A stretch of DNA of 64,000 bases from Halomonas sp. SSL-5 (lineage in GTDB: Bacteria > Pseudomonadota > Gammaproteobacteria > Pseudomonadales > Halomonadaceae): contig NZ_JAUYWF010000013.1 in assembly GCF_030708455.1 (NCBI RefSeq), positions 1-64,000 of the forward strand. The letters are read 5' to 3'. Made by a program: the position numbers and the translations under genes. Shown piece by piece: positions 16,684-29,163 of this stretch. The first letter of the stretch is position 1, and each line of letters starts with the position of its first letter. The notes under the pieces were generated by a model. The model had not been told where the DNA came from, made no database searches, and saw only the letters and a list, made by a program, of their open reading frames with translations.

Positions 16684-18480
16684 ATGAGTCAATTTGCCAT
16701 CAACCTGCTGTTCGTAGGGGCCTCGTTTGCCCTCTACATCGGCATCGCGATCTGGGCCCGAGCGGGCTCGACCAAGGACTTCTATGTGGCGGGCGGCGGC
16801 GTCCATCCGATCACCAACGGCATGGCCACCGCCGCCGACTGGATGTCCGCCGCGTCGTTCATCTCCATGGCCGGCCTGCTGGCTTCCGGCGGCTATGCCA
16901 ACTCCACCTTCCTGATGGGCTGGACCGGCGGCTACGTCATCCTGGCCATGCTGCTGGCGCCCTACCTGCGCAAGTTCGGCAAGTTCACGGTGCCGGACTT
17001 CATCGGTGACCGCTTCTACAGCAACGCCGCACGCCTGGTGGCCGTCATCTGCCTGATCGTCGCCTCGGTGACCTACGTCATCGGCCAGATGACCGGTGCC
17101 GGCGTGGCCTTCTCGCGCTTCCTCGAGGTCTCCAACACCTGGGGCATCTGGATCGCGGCCTTCATCGTGTTCCTGTATGCGGTATTCGGCGGCATGAAGG
17201 GCATCACCTACACCCAGGTGGCCCAGTACATCGTGCTGATCATCGCCTACACCATCCCGGCGGTGTTCATCGCCATGCAGCTGACCGGCAACCCGATCCC
17301 CATGTTCGGCATGTTCAGCACCCACACCGAGTCCGGCTTGCCGCTGCTGGAGAAGCTCGACGATGTGGTCAACGCCCTGGGCTTCCGCGACTACACCGCG
17401 GACGTCGACAACAAGCTCAACATGGTGCTGTTCACCCTGTCGCTGATGGTGGGTACCGCGGGTCTGCCCCACGTCATCATCCGCTTCTTCACCGTGCCCA
17501 AGGTGGCCGACGCTCGCTGGTCCGCCGGCTGGGCCCTGGTGTTCATCGCCCTGCTCTACCTCACCGCCCCGGCCGTAGGCTCCATGGCGCGCCTGAACCT
17601 CGCCACCACGGTCTATCCGGAGATGGCCGGCCAGGTCGAGGACTACGAGGCCGCCGCCAGCAATGCGCTGGTCTACGAGGAGCGCCCGGGATGGATTCGC
17701 ACCTGGGAGGAGACCGGCCTGATCCAGTTCGAGGACAAGAACAACGACGGCCGTGTGCAGCTCTACAATGACGCCAACGCCGACTTCGCCGATACCGCCG
17801 AGGCACGCGGCTGGGAAGGCAGCGAGCTGACCGTCAACAACGACATCCTGGTACTCGCCAACCCCGAGATCGCCAACCTGCCCCCGTGGGTCATCGGCCT
17901 GATCGCCGCCGGCGGTATCGCGGCTGCGCTCTCCACCGCCGCGGGCCTGCTGCTGGCCATCTCCTCGGCGATCAGTCACGACCTGATCAAGACAATGATC
18001 AATCCGAAGATCACCGAGAAGGGCGAGATGCTGGCGGCACGTATCTCCATGGCGGGCGCCATCCTGCTGGCGACCTACCTGGGCCTCAACCCGCCGGGCT
18101 TCGCCGCCCAGACGGTGGCACTCGCCTTCGGTATCGCCGGTGCCTCGCTGTTCCCGGCGCTGATGATGGGGATCTTCTCCAAGCGGGTGAACAACAAGGG
18201 CGCCGTGGCAGGCATGCTGACTGGCCTGATCGCCACCCTGCTCTACATCTTCACCTACCTGGGCTGGTTCTTCATTCCCGAGACCAACATGCTGGCCAAC
18301 ACCCCGGACAACTGGATCCTGGGCATCTCGCCGCTCTCCTTCGGCGCGGTGGGTGCGATCTTCAACTTCGCGGTGGCCTACCTGGTGTCCACCGCCACCG
18401 AAGAGCCCCCGCAGGAGATCCAGGACCTGGTGGAGAGCGTCCGCTATCCCAAGGGCGCCGGTGCCGCAACCGACCACTGA
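16684..18480 (+). CDS. Sodium:solute symporter (acetate/organic acid type, large subunit)
   Basis: A 598-residue SSS-family permease with about 13 helices, close to the ActP branch that takes up acetate and other short monocarboxylates with sodium or protons. The N-terminal region GGGVHPITNGMATAADWMSA is the typical SSS helix-2 region. A hydrophilic insertion of roughly 90 residues (about 325-400, EDYEAAASNALVYE onward) separates membrane segments, a known feature of the DUF4212-associated VC2705-type group. It follows DUF4212 by six bases, precedes a strong terminator, and its acetate role is supported by the nearby crbS, crbR and acs genes. Confidence 0.9.
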   Translation: MSQFAINLLFVGASFALYIGIAIWARAGSTKDFYVAGGGVHPITNGMATAADWMSAASFISMAGLLASGGYANSTFLMGWTGGYVILAMLLAPYLRKFGKFTVPDFIGDRFYSNAARLVAVICLIVASVTYVIGQMTGAGVAFSRFLEVSNTWGIWIAAFIVFLYAVFGGMKGITYTQVAQYIVLIIAYTIPAVFIAMQLTGNPIPMFGMFSTHTESGLPLLEKLDDVVNALGFRDYTADVDNKLNMVLFTLSLMVGTAGLPHVIIRFFTVPKVADARWSAGWALVFIALLYLTAPAVGSMARLNLATTVYPEMAGQVEDYEAAASNALVYEERPGWIRTWEETGLIQFEDKNNDGRVQLYNDANADFADTAEARGWEGSELTVNNDILVLANPEIANLPPWVIGLIAAGGIAAALSTAAGLLLAISSAISHDLIKTMINPKITEKGEMLAARISMAGAILLATYLGLNPPGFAAQTVALAFGIAGASLFPALMMGIFSKRVNNKGAVAGMLTGLIATLLYIFTYLGWFFIPETNMLANTPDNWILGISPLSFGAVGAIFNFAVAYLVSTATEEPPQEIQDLVESVRYPKGAGAATDH

Positions 18481-18513
18481 CGTCTCGGCACCTTCTGGGC
18501 CATAATGGCCCCC

Positions 18514-18533
18514 TGGCCCGGCTCGCCGGGCCA
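18514..18533 (+). terminator. Hairpin after the symporter gene
   Basis: TGGCCCGGC and GCCGGGCCA form a nine-base complementary stem 34 bp after the symporter stop. There is no clear T-run after it, so it may act with the stronger hairpin at 18548-18575. Confidence 0.5.
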
Positions 18534-18547
18534 GTCAACTCCCTACC

Positions 18548-18575
18548 GATCGGGCTTCCCTTGGGAAGCCCGATC
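18548..18575 (+). terminator. Terminator after the DUF4212/symporter operon
   Basis: GATCGGGCTTCCC pairs perfectly with GGGAAGCCCGATC across a two-base centre (a tetraloop in practice), followed by TCTTT. It separates the symporter from the small membrane protein at 18627. Confidence 0.8.
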
Positions 18576-18610
18576 TCTTTGAGCACCGATCTCTTCAAAC
18601 ACGATCTCTT
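18571..18610 (+). repeat. Three direct repeats CGATCTCTT
   Basis: CGATCTCTT occurs at 18571-18579, 18587-18595 and 18602-18610, with periods of 16 and 15 bp. The last copy runs into TTGACATAAGGG just before the gene at 18627. The repeats could be operator-like half sites or slippage products of the terminator's right arm. Confidence 0.7.
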
Positions 18611-18626
18611 GACATAAGGGTGAATC

Positions 18627-19145
18627 ATGATTTGGCACTTGATTGGGGCGATCTTTGCCGGCCTCGGGGCGGCGGGCATCGGCCTGCTGCTGCGCAAGGT
18701 CAGTGGCAAGCGCCTGCCGCGCTGGATCATCCCCGCCCTGGGCGGCCTGGGGATGCTCGGTTACCAGATCCAGACGGAGTACAGCTGGTACGAGCACAAG
18801 CGCTCGCTGCTGCCGGACAGCGCCCGCGTCGTTCAGGTCGAACAGGACGCCATGTTCTGGCGCCCCTGGACCTACCTCTTTCCCATGACCACCGCCTTCA
18901 GCGTGGTCGACGAGCAGGGCATGACGACACAGCGGCAGGATGGCGAGGCGCGCGTCGAGTTTCTGCTCTACCGCTTCGAGAAGCAGGTCCAGGACCGCGT
19001 CACGACCCAGGCCTGGCTGATGAACTGCACCACCCGCGAGACCCTGCCCCTGGCGGGGGAGGAACGCGAACCACAACTGGACGCCATGCGTCGCCTGACC
19101 GCGGAGGCCCCGCTCTACCGCGCCGTCTGTGAGGACGCCGACTGA
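18627..19145 (+). CDS. Uncharacterised small membrane protein next to crbS
   Basis: A 172-residue protein I do not recognise as a named family. It has two N-terminal transmembrane segments (about 3-22 and 31-50, the second around WIIPALGGLGMLGY), then a soluble region of about 120 residues with a single Cys in NCTTRE and another near the end. AAGGG lies 10 bases before ATG 18627. It sits between the symporter terminator and crbS, on the same strand, 66 bp before crbS. Similar proteins appear beside acetate symporter genes, as far as I recall, but no function is known to me. Confidence 0.75.
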   Translation: MIWHLIGAIFAGLGAAGIGLLLRKVSGKRLPRWIIPALGGLGMLGYQIQTEYSWYEHKRSLLPDSARVVQVEQDAMFWRPWTYLFPMTTAFSVVDEQGMTTQRQDGEARVEFLLYRFEKQVQDRVTTQAWLMNCTTRETLPLAGEEREPQLDAMRRLTAEAPLYRAVCEDAD

Positions 19146-19211
19146 GCCATGCGCCTGCCCTCCGGCGCAGCATTGCCCTAGAATGGGCGGCGACACCCAG
19201 GGAGGAAGCTC

Positions 19212-23156
<3,945 letters not shown>

Positions 23157-23210
23157 GACAAGCTACAAGGAGCAGAACCGTCACAGTCGGGTGGCTCGCT
23201 CGAGGCTGTT

Positions 23211-23400
23211 CCGGCGACTGGTCTTCGAGGGGGCGCTGTAAATACCTCCCTGTACGCTACCTCGGCCCTGCGGCGCTCTCGCATCCCGCTCCGCTTGCAG
23301 GTCCGGTGCTGGCCATCCTTGGCCAGCCCGTTCGAAGCGGTGCTTCTCACCCCTGGTCCTCGGACCCCCTCTACGACCAGTCTCCGGCGCCTCTTGCTAT
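23211..23400 (+). repeat. Interspersed palindromic repeat, copy C
   Basis: The left arm CCGGCGACTGGTCTTCGAGG starts at 23211, the core CTCCCTGTACGCTACCTCGG follows at about 23246-23265, and the right arm (GGTCCTCGGACCCCCTC and onward) ends with CCGGCGCC at 23384-23391. The centre is longer than in copies B and D by about 70 bp. It lies between the convergent crbS and crbR genes. Confidence 0.85.
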
Positions 23401-23450
23401 ACGTAGCTCCGAGAGAACTGAAGCAAGAGACGACCGGATCACGTCCTTGA

Positions 23451-23486
23451 ACGCAAGAAACCCACCTTTCGGTGGGTTTCTTGCGT
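23451..23486. terminator. Bidirectional terminator between crbS and crbR
   Basis: A perfect 16-bp stem (ACGCAAGAAACCCACC paired with GGTGGGTTTCTTGCGT) with a TTTC loop. The stem carries T-rich arms on both strands, suited to ending both convergent genes. Confidence 0.88.
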
Positions 23487-23524
23487 TTCCTTGAAGCTTG
23501 CGCCTTGGCGCTTGTAGCTCGACG

Positions 23525-24187
23525 CTAAGACTGCACCTTGGGCGGCTCGACCTCGAGCTTCTGGGCGGCGATCACCGCCTGGGTGCGCGAGTGCACGCCC
23601 AGCTTGCGCAGGATGGCGGTGACGTGGGCCTTGATGGTCGCCTCGCTGACGCTGAGCTCGTAGGCGATCTGCTTGTTGAGCAGCCCCTCGGTCAGCATGT
23701 TGAGCACCCGAAACTGCTGCGGGGTGAGGGAGGCGATCGCCTCGGCGAACTTGGTCTCCTCCTCGTCGGCATCGCCGATCGAGGCGGCCAGCTCCGCCGG
23801 CAGCCACACCTCTCCCTCGAGGATCTCGCCCACCGCCTCGGCGATCAGCTGCAGCGAGGAGGACTTGGGGATGAAGCCGGAGGCACCGTAGTCGATGGCC
23901 CGGCGCACCACATGGGGCTCGTCGCTACCCGAGACCACCGCCACCGGGATGTCCGGGGTCTGGCCACGCAGCTGGATGAGGCCCGAGAAACCGTGGGCGC
24001 CCGGCATGTGCAGGTCGAGCAGGATCAGGTCGGCGTCGGGGTGGCGAGTCACCACCTCGGCGGTGGCCTCCATGGTGTCAGACTCGACGATCTCGGCCTG
24101 GGGCGCCAGCTGACGCAGTGCCTGGGTCAGGGCTGCGCGGAACAGCGGATGGTCATCGGCGACGATGAATTTCTGGGCAAAGGCCAT
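23525..24187 (-). CDS. crbR: CrbR-like LuxR-family response regulator
   Basis: A 220-residue NarL/FixJ-type response regulator. The receiver domain has the acidic pair VADDHPLF near residue 10, the phospho-acceptor Asp in LILLDLHMPG, and the lysine in GFIPKSSS. The C-terminal LuxR helix-turn-helix is seen as LTPQQFRVLNMLTEGLLNKQ followed by SEATIKAHV. GGAGGAG lies before ATG 24187, which removes a 34-residue low-quality extension. It follows acs on the same strand and is convergent with crbS. CrbR orthologues activate acs in response to acetate through CrbS. Confidence 0.92.
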   Translation of the reverse strand: MAFAQKFIVADDHPLFRAALTQALRQLAPQAEIVESDTMEATAEVVTRHPDADLILLDLHMPGAHGFSGLIQLRGQTPDIPVAVVSGSDEPHVVRRAIDYGASGFIPKSSSLQLIAEAVGEILEGEVWLPAELAASIGDADEEETKFAEAIASLTPQQFRVLNMLTEGLLNKQIAYELSVSEATIKAHVTAILRKLGVHSRTQAVIAAQKLEVEPPKVQS

Positions 24188-24331
24188 GGATTCTCCTCCG
24201 GTTCCTCTGGCAGCGGATCGACGACCGCCACACGGGCTCTTCTTCGTTGAGTCGCATGTTACCCCATGGCGGAGGCGATTCCCAAGCACCGCGGGCGCAT
24301 TGTCGACAATTTTTTCGATCGCCGAAAAGGA

Positions 24332-24353
24332 AGCCGGCCCCGTGGGGCCGGCT
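24332..24353 (-). terminator. Terminator after acs
   Basis: AGCCGGCCCC and GGGGCCGGCT form a ten-base inverted repeat. Read on the minus strand it is followed by TCCTTTTCGG. It sits between acs (ending at 24396) and crbR, so crbR probably has its own promoter or is expressed by read-through. Confidence 0.75.
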
Positions 24354-24395
24354 CGGCAGGCACAGGTGGCGACGGGACGGGCCCGTCGGCGTGCC

Positions 24396-26345
<1,950 letters not shown>

Positions 26346-26443
26346 GGAGTTGCCTCTGTCCTTGGGGTGGCCCCGTCAGATGGGTGGAAACCGGCGACTG
26401 GCCTTGAGATTGTTGATGCCGCCGGTGCCATGGAAGTGCGGCC

Positions 26444-26486
26444 AGCATAACGCCTTGTCGCCGGCCTTCCTCTTAGACATTGGTAT
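26444..26486 (-). promoter_or_regulatory. acs promoter region with TAGAC-N4-GT site
   Basis: Plus-strand TAGACATTGGTAT (26474-26486) has the same core as the three sites before the DUF4212/symporter operon. A -10-like TATGCT lies downstream on the minus strand (26449 to 26444), centred about 33 bp from the site. An AT-rich stretch with the inverted repeat ATAAC-N5-GTTAT (26504-26518) lies next to it at the end of the sprT-like gene. Confidence 0.5.
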
Positions 26487-26514
26487 GATCAAAAAATCTT
26501 TTCATAACAGTAAG

Positions 26515-27075
26515 TTATCTTGCATTTTCAAACGCCGAATCGCCGCGGTAGACCAAGGTCTGAGCACATTTCCGGCAGCGATAGCGACGCCCCTGGCTGG
26601 CCAGGGCGTGGCGCCGGGGGGTAAAGCCGTGTTCGCGACAGCCACAGACATAACGATGAGGCGCCGGGCTGGCTCGGCCGGTATCGAAGCGGTGGGTGGT
26701 GCGTGGCGGAAGGCCGAACAGCCGACGCATCACCGTCTGCCACTCGCGGCCATGGGGTCGCGCCCGACGGCCATCCTCCAGGTGATGGACCAGCCAGTGG
26801 GCCATCTCGTGAGGCACCACCTCGACGAGGAAGTCTAGACGATTCTCGGCATACAGCACCGGGTTGAAGCGCAGCCCGCCGCGACCGAAGTGCGCCTGGC
26901 CGGCGCACTGGCCGCGCAGGTCGAGCCACACCCGGGGTATGGGCAGATGGGGATGAACCTCGCGGCACAGCCCCCAGGCCGCCTCGACCCGCTCGTCGAG
27001 AGCGCGCGAGAGGTCGGCGGGGCCGAGGGCGGCGAGCGCCTCGGGGTCGGGGTGGGGCAACGCGGCACGGTTCAT
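26515..27075 (-). CDS. SprT-like zinc metallopeptidase family protein
   Basis: A 186-residue cytoplasmic protein of the SprT family. The zinc-protease motif HEMAHW (HEXXH-like, His-Glu-Met-Ala-His) lies near residue 88 with a further His at RPHGREW. The C-terminus carries a zinc ribbon of the type C-X-C ... C-X2-C (YVCGC and RCRKC). E. coli SprT is 165 residues. The ATG at 27075 has no clear ribosome-binding site. Bacterial SprT proteins are poorly characterised; the related eukaryotic SPRTN cuts DNA-protein crosslinks, but that role is not shown for this group. Confidence 0.88.
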   Translation of the reverse strand: MNRAALPHPDPEALAALGPADLSRALDERVEAAWGLCREVHPHLPIPRVWLDLRGQCAGQAHFGRGGLRFNPVLYAENRLDFLVEVVPHEMAHWLVHHLEDGRRARPHGREWQTVMRRLFGLPPRTTHRFDTGRASPAPHRYVCGCREHGFTPRRHALASQGRRYRCRKCAQTLVYRGDSAFENAR

Positions 27076-27157
27076 GGGTGCTAGAATGGCGCCTGGCCCC
27101 TCGGGCGTAAAGCCCGGTCACCCGCGTGCGTCCGTCAACCAGCGTGAGAGAGTCTCG

Positions 27158-27805
27158 ATGACCGATACCCCGCAGCCCGAACCCCTGCTCGACGATGACC
27201 AACTCGACCATCTCGACGACTTCCTGGCCTCGGAGCGGGTCTCCGAGGACGCCCTGGACCTGATCGGCACCCACGGCTTCCTGGTGGCCCTGGCCGTCAG
27301 TCCCCGGGAGGTGCCGCCGGCGGCCTGGGTGGCGGAGCTGTTCCAGGGGGAGCCGGACTTCAGCGACGACAACGAGCGCGAGGCCATCCTCGGCCTGCTG
27401 GAACGGCTGCGCCATAACGCCATCGCCGCCCTGGAGCAGGGCCTGCTGCCGGAGCTGCCCTTCGAGGCGACCCTGGATGGCATTGCCCCGGAGGAGACGC
27501 CGATCGGCGACTGGTGCGCCGGCTTCATGGAAGGTGTCTTCCTCGACGAGGCGGCCTGGTTCGAGGAGGACGAGGAGGCCGCCGCCGCCCTGCTGCTGCC
27601 CTTCATGGCGCTCTCGGGCCTGTTCGACGAGGAGCCCGACATGGCGGAGTTCGTCGCCGATTCTGCGCGCCTCGAGGGGCTGGTGAGGCAACTCCCCGAG
27701 CTGGTGCTCGACCTCTACCTCCACTATCGGGTGCCGCCGGAAACCCCCAAGCCCACCCCGCGACGCAAGAAGCCCGCCGGCGGCAGGAAAGGTGGCAAGC
27801 GATAG
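27158..27805 (+). CDS. UPF0149 (YecA/YgfB-like) family protein
   Basis: A 215-residue acidic, mostly helical protein of the UPF0149 family. Typical elements are the N-terminal GTHGFLVALAVSP near residue 39, the WCAGFMEGV segment near 120 and a basic lysine/arginine-rich tail. GAGAGAG precedes ATG 27158; the 28-residue upstream extension is not family-like. A TAGAAT hexamer at 27082-27087 may be its -10. The SEC-C metal-binding tail of true YecA is absent. Function is unknown. It is divergent from the sprT-like gene. Confidence 0.85.
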   Translation: MTDTPQPEPLLDDDQLDHLDDFLASERVSEDALDLIGTHGFLVALAVSPREVPPAAWVAELFQGEPDFSDDNEREAILGLLERLRHNAIAALEQGLLPELPFEATLDGIAPEETPIGDWCAGFMEGVFLDEAAWFEEDEEAAAALLLPFMALSGLFDEEPDMAEFVADSARLEGLVRQLPELVLDLYLHYRVPPETPKPTPRRKKPAGGRKGGKR

Positions 27806-27817
27806 CCGCAAGCCTCT

Positions 27818-27898
27818 GGGGACAGGCCCCGGCGGAAGGAAAACCGTAAGCAAAGTGCACCAAGGCGAGCCGAGGCGATTTGGCCGGGGCCTGTCCCC
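27818..27898. repeat. Long inverted repeat between convergent genes
   Basis: GGGGACAGGCCCCGGC (27818-27833) and its exact reverse complement (27883-27898) enclose 49 bp. It fills the gap between the UPF0149 gene and the phospholipase-D-family gene. It may serve as a bidirectional terminator or be a REP-like element; neither arm is followed by a T-run. Confidence 0.85.
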
Positions 27899-27924
27899 TG
27901 AAGGCGCAACCGGGCTCCTGCAGC

Positions 27925-29046
27925 TTATCTAAGCCGGGTCAGCACCCCGTCCAGGGTACCGAACAGCCACTCCTTGAGGCGCTGCCAGAGCGGGCGGCGC
28001 GCCCAGACCCTGGGCTCGATCTCGTGGCTGGCGGTGAAGTGGTGCTCGAACATCGCCGCCACGTCGCCGGCGAAGCGTCTGTCGTCCACCTCCTGGTTGG
28101 CCTCCAGGTTCCAGTGCAGGCTCCAGTGGTCGAAGTTGCAGGAGCCGAGGCTGACCCAGTCGTCGGCCAGCGACACCTTGGCGTGGATGAAGGTCGGCTG
28201 GAACTCGAAGATGCGCACCCCCGCCTTGAGCAGGCGCCCGTAGAAGCGCTGCCCGGCATAGCGCACGCCGGGGTGGTCGTGATGCTTCCCGGGCAGCAGC
28301 AGGCGCACATCGATGCCCCGCCGGGCCGCCCTCGCCAGGCGCAGGCGCAGGGTGAAGGTGGGGGCGAAGTAGGGTGTGCAGATCCAGATGCGGCGGCGGG
28401 CGGTCTCCACTCGGCCATGCAGCGAGTGGCGGATTGCCTGGTAGCGGTAACCCTGCCCCCATATTGCCCGGCCGCGCATGCCGCGGTAGCCATCCTCGGC
28501 GCGGGTCGCGGTGGACAGCCCGCGTACCAGTCCCGCGGGCCCGGGGCCACGGGTCAGCGGAGAGTCCCACAGGCGGCTGAACAACCGAACCCAGTCGGCC
28601 ACCACCGGCCCCCGGATGCGCACCGCCACCTCGTACCAGGCGTCGAGAAACGCGTCCACGGCACCGAAGCCGCCGGTGAAGGCGATGCGGCCGTCGACCA
28701 CCACCAGCTTGCGATGGTCACGGGTCAGGTTGCGCGCCAGGGAGTGGAGGCCCAGCGGGTTGAAGAAGCGAAGGGCCACGCCGCCCGCCTCCAGTCGCTC
28801 GCGATCGTGCCCCGACAGGCCCATGGCACCGTAGCCGTCGAGCAGCAGGAGCACCGTCACGCCGCGCTCGGCGCTTCTGACCAGAGCATCGATCAGCGCC
28901 GACGCCAGCCGCCCCGACTCCATCAGGTAGAGCTCGATCAGGATCGACGCCCGCGCCTGGTCGATGGCCTCGAACATCGCCGGCAGGAAGCGGCTCGCCT
29001 CGGGGAGCAGCTCGAAGTCATTGCCGTCTCGCCAGATCCCGTGCAT
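27925..29046 (-). CDS. Phospholipase D / cardiolipin synthase family protein
   Basis: A 373-residue enzyme with two HKD motifs, HRKLVVVDGR near 126 and HAKVSLADD near 280, each followed by the conserved glycine/serine and asparagine contexts (FTGG and LGSCNFD). This is the arrangement of bacterial cardiolipin synthases of the ClsB/ClsC type, which lack the long N-terminal membrane anchor of ClsA. The ATG at 29046 (with AGGGA upstream) is preferred over an upstream GTG at 29097. It is divergent from plsB, another phospholipid gene. ClsB, ClsC and other PLD-type enzymes cannot be told apart by eye. Confidence 0.88.
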   Translation of the reverse strand: MHGIWRDGNDFELLPEASRFLPAMFEAIDQARASILIELYLMESGRLASALIDALVRSAERGVTVLLLLDGYGAMGLSGHDRERLEAGGVALRFFNPLGLHSLARNLTRDHRKLVVVDGRIAFTGGFGAVDAFLDAWYEVAVRIRGPVVADWVRLFSRLWDSPLTRGPGPAGLVRGLSTATRAEDGYRGMRGRAIWGQGYRYQAIRHSLHGRVETARRRIWICTPYFAPTFTLRLRLARAARRGIDVRLLLPGKHHDHPGVRYAGQRFYGRLLKAGVRIFEFQPTFIHAKVSLADDWVSLGSCNFDHWSLHWNLEANQEVDDRRFAGDVAAMFEHHFTASHEIEPRVWARRPLWQRLKEWLFGTLDGVLTRLR

Positions 29047-29096
29047 GGCCGTATCCCTGTCCACGTCGTCACATGTCCCGTCGTTCCGAGTCGCCA

Positions 29097-29125
29097 CTGA
29101 CCCGGCGTCTCCCGATGACTATACT
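29097..29125 (+). promoter_or_regulatory. Sigma-70 promoter of plsB
   Basis: CTGACC (29097-29102) and TATACT (29120-29125) are separated by 17 bp, predicting a transcription start near 29132 and a 32-base leader before plsB. Confidence 0.65.
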
Positions 29126-29163
29126 GGCCTTTCCTCTCCCTTTCCTGCGCCCGGGGCAAACGG

